Source of the DNA: CAWKDG01 sp963848355
Lineage (GTDB): Bacteria > Actinomycetota > Acidimicrobiia > Acidimicrobiales > UBA8190
Direction of reading: 5' to 3'
Assembly: GCA_963848355.1 (NCBI GenBank)
Contig: CAWKDG010000002.1
Coordinates: 372,001 to 436,000 of the forward strand
Length of the DNA stretch: 64,000 nt
Below the pieces are notes generated by a model, which had not been told where the DNA came from, did no database searches, and was given only the letters and a program-made list of their open reading frames with translations. This document shows positions 8,052 through 16,677 of the stretch, piece after piece. The position numbers and the translations under genes are program-made. Each line of letters opens with the position of its first letter. Position 1 is the stretch's first letter.

Positions 8052-9677
8052 GACCCCTGTGTCCACGGGCACGACGGCGTGGTTGTCGGCTCCGCCTGGC
8101 CCGAGAGCGCCCTCCGCCGGCTGCTGGGGGACCGACGAGAGTCTGTCGTGGAGCGGGATCTCCTTGAGCATGAGAGCGAAGACGAAGGCGAGTCCGGCCA
8201 CGGGGACGCCGGCCAGAAAGACGACGTGCAACGAGCGGACGAACGACTCGACGACTCCGGCGCGGACGGCCGGGGGAAGGGCCCGCAGTGCTCTCGGCGT
8301 GATGGTGAACGAGGACGACAGGCTGAAATGGGTCCGTCCGTGGACGAGCAACGGCAGCCAGTGCCCGAGGCGCACGGTCAGGATGGTGCCGAACAGGGCG
8401 GTGCCGAAGGCGGCGCCGATGTTGCGGAAGAAGCTGATGGCGGAGGTGGCCGATCCGAGGTCGTCGCGGGCGATCGAGTTCTGGACGGCGAGGACGAGGA
8501 TCTGCATGACCATACCCATCCCGAGACCGAAGACGACCATGTAGCCCGCGGCGGTCAGGTGCGAGGTATGGGGCCCGAGGTGCGACAGCAACCACATCCC
8601 CACTGTCATGAGCGCGGTGCCCGCCACCGGGAACGCCTTGTACCTCCCGATGCGGGTGACGATCTGGCCGGACCCGATCGACGTCACCAGCATGCCGGCC
8701 ATGAGCGGCAACAACAGGACCCCCGACAACGCCGGCGAGACACCGTCGACGAGCTGGAGGTAGATGGGGATGAAGATGATGGCGGCGAACATCCCCGCCG
8801 CCACCAGAAGCGTGATGACGAAGGCCACGGCCGGGATGGGGTTGGCGAAGAGGTGGGGCGGGAAGATCGGTTCGGTGGCGCGGCGCTCCCACCAGACGAA
8901 GACGGCCACGGCGGCCAGACCGAACACCAGGAGCGCCAGGATGATCGACGATCCCCACGGGTAGGTCTGACCACCCCACAGCGTGACCAGCAACAGCGAG
9001 GTGACGGCACCGACGAGGATGGAAGCGCCCGTGTAGTCGATCGAACGGGAGCGACGCGGCAGCGGCAGGCGCAGGACGGCACTCGTGATGACGAGGGCGA
9101 GGATCCCCACCGGGATGTTGATGTAGAAGATCCACCGCCAGGTGAGATGGTCGACGAAGAACCCTCCCGCCAGCGGACCGCCGATGCTGGCGAAGGCGAA
9201 GACCCCGCCGAAGTAGCCCTGGTAGCGCCCCCGCTCGCGCGGGCTCACGATGTCACCGATGATGGCCATGGCCAGGGCCATCAGTCCGCCGCCGCCGAGT
9301 CCCTGCAGCGCACGGAAGGCGATGAGCTGATCCATGTTCCGGGCCAGACCCGAGAGAGCCGAACCGACGAGGAAGATGACGATGGCGATCTGGAAGATCT
9401 TCTTGCGCCCGTAGAGGTCGGAGATCTTCCCGTACAGCGGCGTCGACAGGGTGGTGGTGAGGAGGTACGCCGTCACCACCCACGACAGGTGATTGAGGCC
9501 GTGGAGGTCGCCCACGATGGTGGGCAGGGCGGTGGCCACGATGGTCTGGTCGAGCGCCGCCAGCAGCATGCCCAGCATGAGCCCGCTGAAGATGATCAGG
9601 ACCTGCCGGTGTGACAATCCTCCGGACGGGTCGACGGGACTCTCCTCCGCCGGGACCGTCGTTCGTGTCAGGGACAT
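8040..9677 (-). CDS. DHA2 family (EmrB/QacA-like) MFS drug efflux transporter
   Basis: 545-aa integral membrane protein with 14 predicted transmembrane segments. It has the DHA2 first-helix signature LDQTIVATALPTIVGDL and the MFS motif A GKISDLYGRKK between helices 2 and 3. The family exports hydrophobic drugs or cations by proton antiport. The ATG chosen (MSLTRTT) has GGGGA about 5-9 nt upstream; a GTG four codons earlier is also possible. A TAGCGT -10-like box lies just upstream. The last codons are inside the 20-bp tandem repeat. No adjacent regulator is visible, so inducers and substrates cannot be inferred. Confidence 0.9.
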   Translation of the reverse strand: MSLTRTTVPAEESPVDPSGGLSHRQVLIIFSGLMLGMLLAALDQTIVATALPTIVGDLHGLNHLSWVVTAYLLTTTLSTPLYGKISDLYGRKKIFQIAIVIFLVGSALSGLARNMDQLIAFRALQGLGGGGLMALAMAIIGDIVSPRERGRYQGYFGGVFAFASIGGPLAGGFFVDHLTWRWIFYINIPVGILALVITSAVLRLPLPRRSRSIDYTGASILVGAVTSLLLVTLWGGQTYPWGSSIILALLVFGLAAVAVFVWWERRATEPIFPPHLFANPIPAVAFVITLLVAAGMFAAIIFIPIYLQLVDGVSPALSGVLLLPLMAGMLVTSIGSGQIVTRIGRYKAFPVAGTALMTVGMWLLSHLGPHTSHLTAAGYMVVFGLGMGMVMQILVLAVQNSIARDDLGSATSAISFFRNIGAAFGTALFGTILTVRLGHWLPLLVHGRTHFSLSSSFTITPRALRALPPAVRAGVVESFVRSLHVVFLAGVPVAGLAFVFALMLKEIPLHDRLSSVPQQPAEGALGPGGADNHAVVPVDTGVGRP

Positions 9678-9766
9678 GGTCGTCCCCACGCTAGCGACGA
9701 CCGTCGCGCTCTTTGAAAACGGACCCCCGGGACCCGGCCCGGCCGATCAGTCCGGGCGCAGTGGTG

Positions 9767-10432
9767 TCAGCAGGGGACGGGCACGGGAGCGTCGGCCTCG
9801 CGCTCGTCGAGGAAGGCCCACCAGGCGTCGGCCGCAGCCGTGGCTGGCCCGACGACGTCGTCGGGACCGTCGGCCAGATCGCTCAGTGCCTCGAGCATCC
9901 ACGCCCCGTGCACTTCGTCGACCCCGGAGTGGACGTCCCAGAAGCGGGCGCCGTCGGCGTCGAGGCCATAGCGCACGCGCAGGCCCTCGGCCTTGCTGGC
10001 GGCGACGGACGGTGCCTGGACCTCGTAGGCGGCGACGGCCGAGAGGGCGGCGACCGGCGATGCGTCGGCCAGCGCCGTATAGAGCTCGACCAGACCACGG
10101 GTGGCCGGCGTCATGGCGCTGACAGGGGCGCCGACGGCCCGGGCGAAGGTATCGAACAACTCGAGATGGGGGGCGGGGACGGCGCGCTCGTCCTCGAGGT
10201 TGGCCTCGACGAGCTCCCGGGCACGACTCTCGGGGAGGGCGGCGGCGATGCGTTCGAGGACTGCCGGTAGCGCCGCTTCGAAGTGGCGGTACTGGGCGGC
10301 GTAGGACGCCAACTCGCTGCGTTCCAGCGTGCCCGCTTCCCAGCGACGGTAGAAGGGATGGGCAAGAAGTCGCCGGGGACTCAGGATGTCGTCGAGGAGC
10401 GCGTCGAGTTCGGTCAGCTGCATGCCGGTCAT
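9767..10432 (-). CDS. TENA/PqqC-like iron-containing redox enzyme family protein
   Basis: 221-aa all-helical protein of the heme-oxygenase-like diiron oxidase / PqqC / CADD superfamily. Supporting sequence: the N-terminal FYRRWEAGTL with YRHFEAALP, the central Glu-rich helix ELVEANLEDE followed by PH, and the C-terminal WDVHSGVDEVHGAWM, which supplies His/Glu ligands typical of the metal site. The family includes oxidases and oxidative decarboxylases acting on small metabolites; the substrate is unknown. An ATG three codons downstream is an alternative start; neither has a clear Shine-Dalgarno sequence. It is divergent from the Tat/DUF4331 genes, with 222 bp between them. Confidence 0.75.
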   Translation of the reverse strand: MTGMQLTELDALLDDILSPRRLLAHPFYRRWEAGTLERSELASYAAQYRHFEAALPAVLERIAAALPESRARELVEANLEDERAVPAPHLELFDTFARAVGAPVSAMTPATRGLVELYTALADASPVAALSAVAAYEVQAPSVAASKAEGLRVRYGLDADGARFWDVHSGVDEVHGAWMLEALSDLADGPDDVVGPATAAADAWWAFLDEREADAPVPVPC

Positions 10433-10654
10433 GGTAACCGGCGGCTCGGGTGCCGCCCAGACATGCGGCCGAGCGCCACTGAGGCAGGCGCGATGCCCGC
10501 TCAGCGCGCGAGGTGGATGGGGGTTGGCCCCCGATGCCGAAAAAGTCCTCCGTGTCGTCATCCACACCGCTGCGGGCGTCGTACAGCCATTGGCAACGGA
10601 GGCGGACAGAGCAGCATCGGCCGCTCCCGACCACCGACAGCGAGGAGCGGGGAC

Positions 10655-10954
10655 ATGGCAGAGGTGAGTCGACGGTCGTTCCTGCGGAATTCCGGTCTGG
10701 CCGTGGCCGGCGCCGGCGTGATGTCGCAGATGCCCTTCCTGTCGAGCCTCGTCGGCGCCGGCGAAGCCGACGCCCCGGCGGCCGCCGACGCGGCGACGGC
10801 CGGAACCGACGAAGGGGCGGCGAGCCTGACCGAGCCGCTCGTGGCCCACGTCCGGGACCTGTCGACCGGCGAGATCGGCATCTTCAACGGCACCCGCGAG
10901 GTCGTCTTCCACGACCCCCAACTGGCCGCCCGCCTCTTCCGGGCCGCCCAGTGA
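10655..10954 (+). CDS. Small Tat-exported protein paired with DUF4331 protein
   Basis: 99-aa protein. The N-terminus has a twin-arginine signal (SRRSFLRNSG, then a hydrophobic stretch), so it should be exported folded. An Ala-rich linker follows. The C-terminal ~40 residues form a compact domain beginning LVAHVRDLSTGEIGIF. GAGGAG lies 7 nt before the ATG. The DUF4331 gene follows after 43 bp on the same strand, suggesting an operon and perhaps a physical partner. No catalytic motif is seen; function unknown. Confidence 0.75.
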   Translation: MAEVSRRSFLRNSGLAVAGAGVMSQMPFLSSLVGAGEADAPAAADAATAGTDEGAASLTEPLVAHVRDLSTGEIGIFNGTREVVFHDPQLAARLFRAAQ

Positions 10955-10997
10955 TCGAACCCACCACCATCCCTCCGACAAAAGAGAGCTGATCCTC

Positions 10998-12449
10998 ATG
11001 TCATCGCACCGTGAAGCCCCTGAGATCTCGAAGGACCCCGTGGCCGACAGCGCCGATCTCTACGCCTTCGTCAGTCCCGACAACCCCGACACCGTGACCA
11101 TCATCGCCAACTACATCCCGCTCGAGTCCCCTGACGGGGGCCCGAACTTCTACGAGTTCGGCACCGACGTCCTCTACGCCATCAACATCGACAACGACGG
11201 CGACGGCAAGGCCGACATCACCTACCTTTTCCAGTTCCAGAGCGAGACGACCAATCTCGACACGTTCCTCTACAACACGGGGCCCATCTCGTCGCTCACC
11301 GACCCGAACTGGAACCGGCGCCAGACCTACACGGTGACCCGGATCCTCGAGGACGGGAAGATGACCGTGCTCGGCAGCGGCCTGCGCTGTCCGCCCTGCA
11401 ACATCGGACCCCTCTCCACCCCGAACTACGAGTCCGATCTGGCCAACGCCGCCATCACGAAGGTGAAGGACGGGATCACCGTCTTCGCCGGCCAACGGGC
11501 CGAGGGCTTCTACGTGGACCTCGGGTCCATCTTCGATCTCGGCGTCCTGCGGCCCTTCGCCGCCGATCACCTCCTCGGCAACCTGATCACCACGATGGCC
11601 GGTGTCAACGCCACCAAGGCGCTGAACGTCCACTCCATCGCCATCCAGGTGCCGATGGACCAGCTCAGCCGCCGTCACGACGTCCCCACCAACCCGGCGG
11701 CCAAGGACGCTGTCATCGGGGTGTGGACGTCGGCCTCCCGACAGGCGGCCACGGTCCTCCCCTCGACGGCCACGCCGGCCACCGCCCCCATCTACGCCGG
11801 GCCCTACGTCCAGGTCTCGCGACTCGGAAACCCCCTCATCAACGAAGTGATCATCCCCTTGTCGCAGAAGGACTACTGGAATCACCAAGCACCGGCGGAC
11901 GACGTCCAGTTCGCCCAGTACGTGAGCAATCCCGAGCTGGCGCGGCTGCTGCCGGTGCTCTACCCGGGACCGACGGGCGGGCCCGCCGTCTTCCCCAACC
12001 TGGCCGCCTACAACGCCGCCGGCACGCCGAACCGGGCCGACCTCACGGCGATCCTCATGACCGGCATCCCTTCCGGCATCATCCCCGGCTTCCAGAACTT
12101 CACGGGGACGGTGCAGGCGGACATGCTGCGGCTCAACCTGGCCATCCCGCCGGCGGTGCCCTCGTCGACGCTGCCGAACAACCTCGGGCTCCTCGGGAAA
12201 GACCTCGCCGGGTTCCCGAACGGACGACGCGTCTTCGACGACGTGGTCACCATCGAGATCCAGGCCATCGCCGGAGCCACCCTCGGTCTCGTCGACCCGT
12301 CGTTCACGCCCGACGCCGACGCCTTGGGCGTCAACCAGGGTCTCACGAGCGGCGGGACCGACATCACGGCCATGGGGACGGAGAATTATCTGCCCTCGTT
12401 CCCGTACCTGGGCGTGCCCCACAGTGGGTACTTCACCCCGGCGAGCTAG
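10998..12449 (+). CDS. DUF4331 domain-containing protein
   Basis: 483-aa protein beginning MSSHREAPEISKDPVADSAD, the characteristic N-terminus of the DUF4331 family. Asp/Asn-rich turns such as NIDNDGDGKAD look like calcium-binding loops (inference). There is no signal peptide of its own, although most relatives are extracellular or periplasmic; co-export with the preceding Tat mini-protein is possible. The downstream small gene starts 3 nt after the stop. The function of the family is not established. Confidence 0.9.
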   Translation: MSSHREAPEISKDPVADSADLYAFVSPDNPDTVTIIANYIPLESPDGGPNFYEFGTDVLYAINIDNDGDGKADITYLFQFQSETTNLDTFLYNTGPISSLTDPNWNRRQTYTVTRILEDGKMTVLGSGLRCPPCNIGPLSTPNYESDLANAAITKVKDGITVFAGQRAEGFYVDLGSIFDLGVLRPFAADHLLGNLITTMAGVNATKALNVHSIAIQVPMDQLSRRHDVPTNPAAKDAVIGVWTSASRQAATVLPSTATPATAPIYAGPYVQVSRLGNPLINEVIIPLSQKDYWNHQAPADDVQFAQYVSNPELARLLPVLYPGPTGGPAVFPNLAAYNAAGTPNRADLTAILMTGIPSGIIPGFQNFTGTVQADMLRLNLAIPPAVPSSTLPNNLGLLGKDLAGFPNGRRVFDDVVTIEIQAIAGATLGLVDPSFTPDADALGVNQGLTSGGTDITAMGTENYLPSFPYLGVPHSGYFTPAS

Positions 12450-12452
12450 CCC

Positions 12453-12872
12453 GTGTCTTCCCGTACTCGGCCCGGGTCGGTGCAAGGGGAACAGACCGGG
12501 CCGAGCACGGGAGCTTGTGTCCTGGTCGACATCGGGGAGGACAACGGTGCCCTCGTGGTCTACGGTTCCGATCTCCTCGCCGGCGAGGAGATCGAGATCC
12601 GATCCCACGGGGGAACGTGGGCGGGCGTCCACACCGCCGTGCGCGCCCGTCACGTCGGCGGCCGGGTCCTTCACGCCGGCGTCTTCGGGTCCCTGCCGGC
12701 CGGTCGCTACGATCTCCGCGTCCGACCGACCTCACCCGGCGGCGCCACCGATCACGAACACCATGACCTGTCGGCACCGACGACACGCTCGGCACCGGCG
12801 ATGACGACGGTCGCCGTGAGTCCCGGCGCGGTCACCGAAGCCTCCCTGACCGAGAGCCCCGAGATCCTCTGA
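12453..12872 (+). CDS. Small conserved protein ('phospholipase'-annotated actinobacterial family)
   Basis: 139-aa protein with a core VLVDIGEDNGALVVY...LLAGEEIEI...VHTAVRARHVGGRVLHAGVFGSLPAG. This resembles short actinobacterial proteins often labelled phospholipase, although no lipase motif is present. The GTG start is 3 nt after the DUF4331 stop, so it is co-transcribed and probably coupled. The His-rich DHEHHD segment near residue 105 could bind metal. Function not known. Confidence 0.65.
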   Translation: MSSRTRPGSVQGEQTGPSTGACVLVDIGEDNGALVVYGSDLLAGEEIEIRSHGGTWAGVHTAVRARHVGGRVLHAGVFGSLPAGRYDLRVRPTSPGGATDHEHHDLSAPTTRSAPAMTTVAVSPGAVTEASLTESPEIL

Positions 12873-12920
12873 CCGGGGCGGTTTGTCCCCCGTCGGGCGC
12901 ACAGCGGAGACTGTCGGACG

Positions 12921-13515
12921 ATGCCGAGACGCTCGGGTCCGATGATCGCCGGACTGGTCCTCACACCGGGTGCGAGCGCCGGTCGTGACCAGTCGTCGCT
13001 GGTGGCCATCGACGCCGCCCTCACCCCCACCGGGGTCCGGGTGGACAGGATCGACTTCCCGTACCACCTGGCCGGGCGCCGGGCGCCCGATCGCCCGCCC
13101 GTGCTCATCGCCACCGTGGTGGCCGCGGCCGAGTCGCTCGCCGCCGAGCTCGGCCTGGCGACGGCACGCGTCGCCCTGGGGGGCCGCTCCATGGGCGGGC
13201 GGATGTGCTCGATGGCCGTGGCCGAGGGATTGCCCAGCCGCGGCGCTCGTCCTCGTCAGCTACCCGCTGCACCCGCCGGGCAAGCCGGACCGTCCGCGGA
13301 CGGAGCATCTCGGCTCCCTCGACGTCCCCTGCCTCTTCGTCTCGGGGACCCGCGACGCCTTCGGAACTCCCGACGAGCTCGAGGCGGCCACATCGTCGAT
13401 TCCCGGACCGGTGACCCACGTCTGGATCGACGGGGGCGATCACGGTCTGCGGGGAAAAGACGAGCAGGTGGCGGCGGCCGTGCGATCCTGGGTCGGTACC
13501 GTCAGCCGATCTTGA
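12921..13515 (+). pseudogene. KANL3/Tex30-type alpha/beta hydrolase, frameshifted
   Basis: Reads as a ~198-aa dienelactone-hydrolase-like protein: N-terminal LVLTPGASAGRDQSS (oxyanion loop), nucleophile motif GGRSMGG, then after a frame change VPCLFVSGTRDAF (acidic residue) and IDGGDHGL (catalytic His). The first frame ends the homology after AVAEGLP. Removing one base near 13236 (the A in TGCCCAGCC) restores the reading EGLPAAALVLVSYPLHPPGK. Either the gene is broken or there is a one-base sequencing error. The 3' end overlaps the convergent FKBP gene by 14 bp. Confidence 0.75.
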
Positions 13516-14038
13516 GAAGGTCGATGACGAAGATGAGGGTGGCGTTGGCCGGGATCCCGGAGTTGGGCGGCGCCGTCGGCCCGTAGGCGAGGTCGGGCGG
13601 GATGATGAGCTCGCGCCGACCGCCGACCTTCATCCCCACGACACCCTCGTCCCAGCCCTTGATGACCAGACCCCTCCCCAGGACGAACGAGTACGGCATG
13701 TTGAAGTCCCACGACGCCTGGAATTGCGTCTCGGTCGAATAGACGACGCCCACGTACTGGACGGTCACCTTGTCGCCCGCCTTGGCCGCCGGCCCGCTGC
13801 CGGCGATGAGATCACTCGACTCGAGGACGGTCGGAGGGCGTCCGATGGGAACGGTGACCGTCGGCTTCACCCCCCATGTCCCCGCCGGCGACGGCATCGT
13901 GATCGGTTCGATCTTGGTGGACGCCGCCGTCGTGCTCGTCGACGTCGCCGCCTTCGGGCTCGTGGAGCTGCCACAGGCGGTGGTCGCCACTGCCATCGTG
14001 GCGGCCAGCACGAGTGCGGAAATCCGTCTGCGACGCAT
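13502..14038 (-). CDS. FKBP-type peptidyl-prolyl cis-trans isomerase, lipoprotein
   Basis: 178-aa exported foldase. It has a short Arg-rich signal peptide ending in ATTAC, so a lipoprotein anchored at the outer face of the membrane is likely, then a Ser/Thr linker. The FKBP domain includes VTVQYVGVVYSTETQF, FVLGRGLVIKGWDEGVVGMK, and the C-terminal ANATLIFVIDLLKI. The ATG chosen is preceded by AGGAGGGGG. Convergent overlap of 14 bp with the hydrolase. It presumably assists folding of secreted proteins. Confidence 0.9.
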   Translation of the reverse strand: MRRRRISALVLAATMAVATTACGSSTSPKAATSTSTTAASTKIEPITMPSPAGTWGVKPTVTVPIGRPPTVLESSDLIAGSGPAAKAGDKVTVQYVGVVYSTETQFQASWDFNMPYSFVLGRGLVIKGWDEGVVGMKVGGRRELIIPPDLAYGPTAPPNSGIPANATLIFVIDLLKIG

Positions 14039-14147
14039 GACCTGGTACCCCCTCCTGTGACAGCCCGCCAAGCTACCCGGTCAGCGGTGTTTCGCGGTGC
14101 CACCGCGGTTGCTTGTCACCTGCGGCGGCGGCCAGCAGGGGTGGGGG

Positions 14148-14987
14148 TCAGGCAGGTGTGAGGAAGCGGGTGTAGCTGTCGAGGACACGACGCATCTCAT
14201 CGGCGTCGCCCGACGGGATGCGCACAACGACTTCGGTGACCCCGAGCGACGCGTAGTGCTCGAGCTTCCCCTCGTCGGGAATCGTCCCGAAGGGCACGAC
14301 GTGCAGGGAACGCGGATCACGACCGGCGGCCTCGAAGGCCCGCCTCAACTCGGCCAAAGACGAGGCCACCCCGGCCCCACCGATAGGCATCCAACCGTCG
14401 GCGTACTCGGCGACGGCGGCGAAGAGCTTGGGCCCGGCTCCTCCTCCGATGAGTGTCCGAACCCGCGGCCGCTGGATCGGCTTCGGCCACGAGTACGACG
14501 GGGGGAGCCTCACCCAGCGTCCCTCGAAGGTGGCCTCGTCCTGGTCCCACAGGGCCTGCATGCACAACACCTTCTCCCGGGCGATGGCGCGCCGGTCGGA
14601 GAAGTGCACCCCGTGGTCGGCCGCCTCCCGGCTGTTCCAGCCGTAACCCATGCCCAAGACGAAGCGCCCTCCCGACAGGTGGTCGATGGTGGCGATCTGC
14701 TTGGCCAACACGATCGGATCGTGCTGGGCCACCAGAGCGATCCCGGTGCCCAGGAGGATCCGATCGGTCACCGCGGCGGCGGCCGCCAGTGCACTGAACG
14801 GGTCGAGGCTGCGCCGGTAGTCCTCGAGACGGACTCCGTCGACCAGCGTCGGCGGTGCACTGCCGACGGGGAGATGGGTGTGCTCGGGCAGGTACAGCGA
14901 GTGGTAGCCGCGCTCCTCGGCGGCCACGGCGAAGGCACCGGGAGCCATGGCCAGGTCGGTCAGGAACGCGGTGACGCCAATGTTCAT
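14148..14987 (-). CDS. LLM class F420-dependent oxidoreductase (TIGR03619-like)
   Basis: 279-aa luciferase-like TIM-barrel protein. The N-terminus MNIGVTAFLTD and the segments AEERGYHSLYLPEHTH, LGTGIALVAQHDP, SGGRFVLGMGYGWNSRE and RVRTLIGGGAGPKLF are typical of the F420-dependent subgroup abundant in actinobacteria. It should transfer hydride between F420H2 and an unknown substrate in the cytoplasm. It stands alone downstream of the FKBP promoter region. Confidence 0.85.
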   Translation of the reverse strand: MNIGVTAFLTDLAMAPGAFAVAAEERGYHSLYLPEHTHLPVGSAPPTLVDGVRLEDYRRSLDPFSALAAAAAVTDRILLGTGIALVAQHDPIVLAKQIATIDHLSGGRFVLGMGYGWNSREAADHGVHFSDRRAIAREKVLCMQALWDQDEATFEGRWVRLPPSYSWPKPIQRPRVRTLIGGGAGPKLFAAVAEYADGWMPIGGAGVASSLAELRRAFEAAGRDPRSLHVVPFGTIPDEGKLEHYASLGVTEVVVRIPSGDADEMRRVLDSYTRFLTPA

Positions 14988-15014
14988 GCCGCGCCTCGCC
15001 CGGTGTGGTCCGCT

Positions 15015-15170
15015 CTACCGGGAACTGTGGGGCGGCGGCGGGCCCGACCACGACGACGGGCTGTCGCTGGCCGGGAAGGACTCCTCGCCGGTCTCGTCGA
15101 TGAGCTCGTCGTCGGGGTCGGAGCCGATCGGTTCGTCCCCCTGTCGGGGGGCATCGGGTCTGTCGGTCAC
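15015..15170 (-). CDS. 51-aa acidic protein with ESFPASDSPS motif
   Basis: Very short acidic protein ending DDELIDETGEESFPASDSPS followed by a Trp and a Pro-rich tail. Short proteins with an E-x-FPASDPPS motif recur in many bacteria as stand-alone genes, which is the reason for calling this. The GTG at 15170 is the only sensible start; it lies 20 nt downstream of the Tag glycosylase stop on the same strand. No function known. Confidence 0.5.
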   Translation of the reverse strand: MTDRPDAPRQGDEPIGSDPDDELIDETGEESFPASDSPSSWSGPPPPHSSR

Positions 15171-15190
15171 GTCGACGACCTTATCGTCCG

Positions 15191-15778
15191 CTACCCACCT
15201 GGCGACCCGCCCAGTTCCCGCCAACGCGGGCACGTCACCACGTGGTCGTTCACCAGCCCCGCCGCCTGCATGGTGGCGTAACAGGTCGTCGGGCCCACGA
15301 AACGAAAGCCGAGCCGACGCAGGTGCTTGCTCATGGCGGTGGAGACAGGGGTCGTGGCCGGGAGGTCGCTCAACGCCGCCCATGCGTTGTGGACCGTGGC
15401 ACCGTCGACGAATGACCACAGGGTCTCGCTCAAGGTGTCACCGTCCGCGTGCAGAGACTCGATCACGCGTGCGTTCGACAGGGTCGATTCGATCTTCGCC
15501 CGGTTCCGGACGATCCCCGCGTCGGACAGCAGACGATCGACATCCCGCTCGTCGAACCGCGCCACGGCCCCGGGGTCGAATCGGGCGAAGGCGCGTCGGT
15601 ACCCCTCGCGCTTGGCCAGGATGATGGCCCAGCTCAGGCCGGCCTGCGCCCCTTCGAGGGTCAGCCGCTCGAACAGGTGCGCCTCGTCGCGCACGGGCAC
15701 GCCCCACTCGAGGTCGTGGTAGGTGCTCATGGCTTCGCTGGCGTCGGCCCACGAGCAGCGTCCACCTCCACTGGTCAC
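15191..15778 (-). CDS. tag: DNA-3-methyladenine glycosylase I
   Basis: 195-aa base-excision repair enzyme that removes 3-methyladenine from alkylated DNA. The N-terminal RCSWADASEAMSTYHDLEWG contains the first Cys and His, and the C-terminal NDHVVTCPRW the second His and Cys, of the family's zinc site. The central WAIILAKREGYRRAF and FVDGATVHNAW are family-typical. The GTG start at 15778 gives the normal length; earlier in-frame starts add about 30 unrelated residues. It is divergent from rpiB. Confidence 0.92.
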   Translation of the reverse strand: MTSGGGRCSWADASEAMSTYHDLEWGVPVRDEAHLFERLTLEGAQAGLSWAIILAKREGYRRAFARFDPGAVARFDERDVDRLLSDAGIVRNRAKIESTLSNARVIESLHADGDTLSETLWSFVDGATVHNAWAALSDLPATTPVSTAMSKHLRRLGFRFVGPTTCYATMQAAGLVNDHVVTCPRWRELGGSPGG

Positions 15779-15863
15779 GACCTCTTCCCCACATCTTTGT
15801 TCTACCGCGCCATTGCGCACCGGTGCCCTTGCGGACCGCGTCGCCGCCGAGTTGGCTGTAGCC

Positions 15864-16313
15864 ATGCGCATCGTCCTCGGATCCGACCATGCCGGCTTTC
15901 AGCTCAAGAAGGTGTTGGCCGAGCATCTCGCCGCCGCCGGCCACGACGTGGACGACCTGGGAACCGACTCCGAGGAGCCCGTCGACTACCCGCTCTACTG
16001 CGCCCCCGTGGCGCGTGCCGTCGTCGGTGGACACGCCGACATGGGGGTCGTTCTCGGCGGGAGCGGCCAGGGCGAAGCCATCTCGGCCAACAAGGTCCAC
16101 GGGGCCCGTGCCGCCCTCTGCCACGACGAGACGACGGCCCGACTCGCTCGGAACCACAACAACGCCAACGTCCTGGCCATCGGGGCCCGCTTCGTGGCCC
16201 CTGAACTGGCCATGATCATCCTCGACGTGTTCCTCACGGCCACCTTCGAGGGGGGTCGCCACGTCCCGCGCCTGGCCGAGATCGCCGCCATCGAGGCGGA
16301 GGAATGCACCTGA
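15864..16313 (+). CDS. rpiB: Ribose-5-phosphate isomerase B
   Basis: 149-aa enzyme interconverting ribose-5-phosphate and ribulose-5-phosphate. Motifs: SDHAGFQLK at the N-terminus, GGSGQGEAISANKV, and ARNHNNANVLAIGARF. The Glu of GGSGQGE replaces the Cys of enterobacterial RpiB, as in the mycobacterial class, where Glu acts as the base (family knowledge). An earlier in-frame start would add 47 non-homologous residues. A stem-loop follows at 16350. Confidence 0.93.
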   Translation: MRIVLGSDHAGFQLKKVLAEHLAAAGHDVDDLGTDSEEPVDYPLYCAPVARAVVGGHADMGVVLGGSGQGEAISANKVHGARAALCHDETTARLARNHNNANVLAIGARFVAPELAMIILDVFLTATFEGGRHVPRLAEIAAIEAEECT

Positions 16314-16349
16314 GGGTCACCGATGATCTCGTGATGGCGCGATCCGCGC

Positions 16350-16372
16350 GATCGCGACCGGTTCACGCGATC
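16350..16372 (+). terminator. Stem-loop downstream of rpiB
   Basis: GATCGCG and CGCGATC form a perfect 7-bp stem with a 9-nt loop, 36 nt after the rpiB stop. There is no U-tract, so this is only a candidate terminator. Confidence 0.35.
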
Positions 16373-16455
16373 GTCACCCAGGCGTCTCCCGCCGTTCACG
16401 GTGCGCCCGTACCCTGGTCCTGGCCGACGTCCATCGGCCGGTCGGGAGGTGAGTG

Positions 16456-16623
16456 GTGACCATCGCCGCAGGGTCCGAGGGTGGCGGGCCGGGGACTGCA
16501 GGCGGGATCCCCTCGAACGATACGAACGACCCGGGGTCGAGGCCCGACGGCGAGGACGTGGTGCGTCTCGGTGACGAGCACGTCCGTGGCATCGAGACCC
16601 TGTGCGTCGGGGAATCTCGATAG
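16456..16623 (+). CDS. Possible 55-aa small protein
   Basis: Short frame starting at tandem GTG codons (16453/16456) behind a good GGGAGG. It begins VTIAAGSEGGG and ends ETLCVGESR. Third codon positions are strongly G/C, as in real genes here, and it lies between rpiB and the cyclase gene, which follows after 54 bp. No family recognised; it could be a leader peptide. Confidence 0.3.
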   Translation: MTIAAGSEGGGPGTAGGIPSNDTNDPGSRPDGEDVVRLGDEHVRGIETLCVGESR

Positions 16624-16677
16624 GCCCCATCACCATCCTGTTTCGCCACCGGACCGGCGGAGCGCGATCATCGTCGG

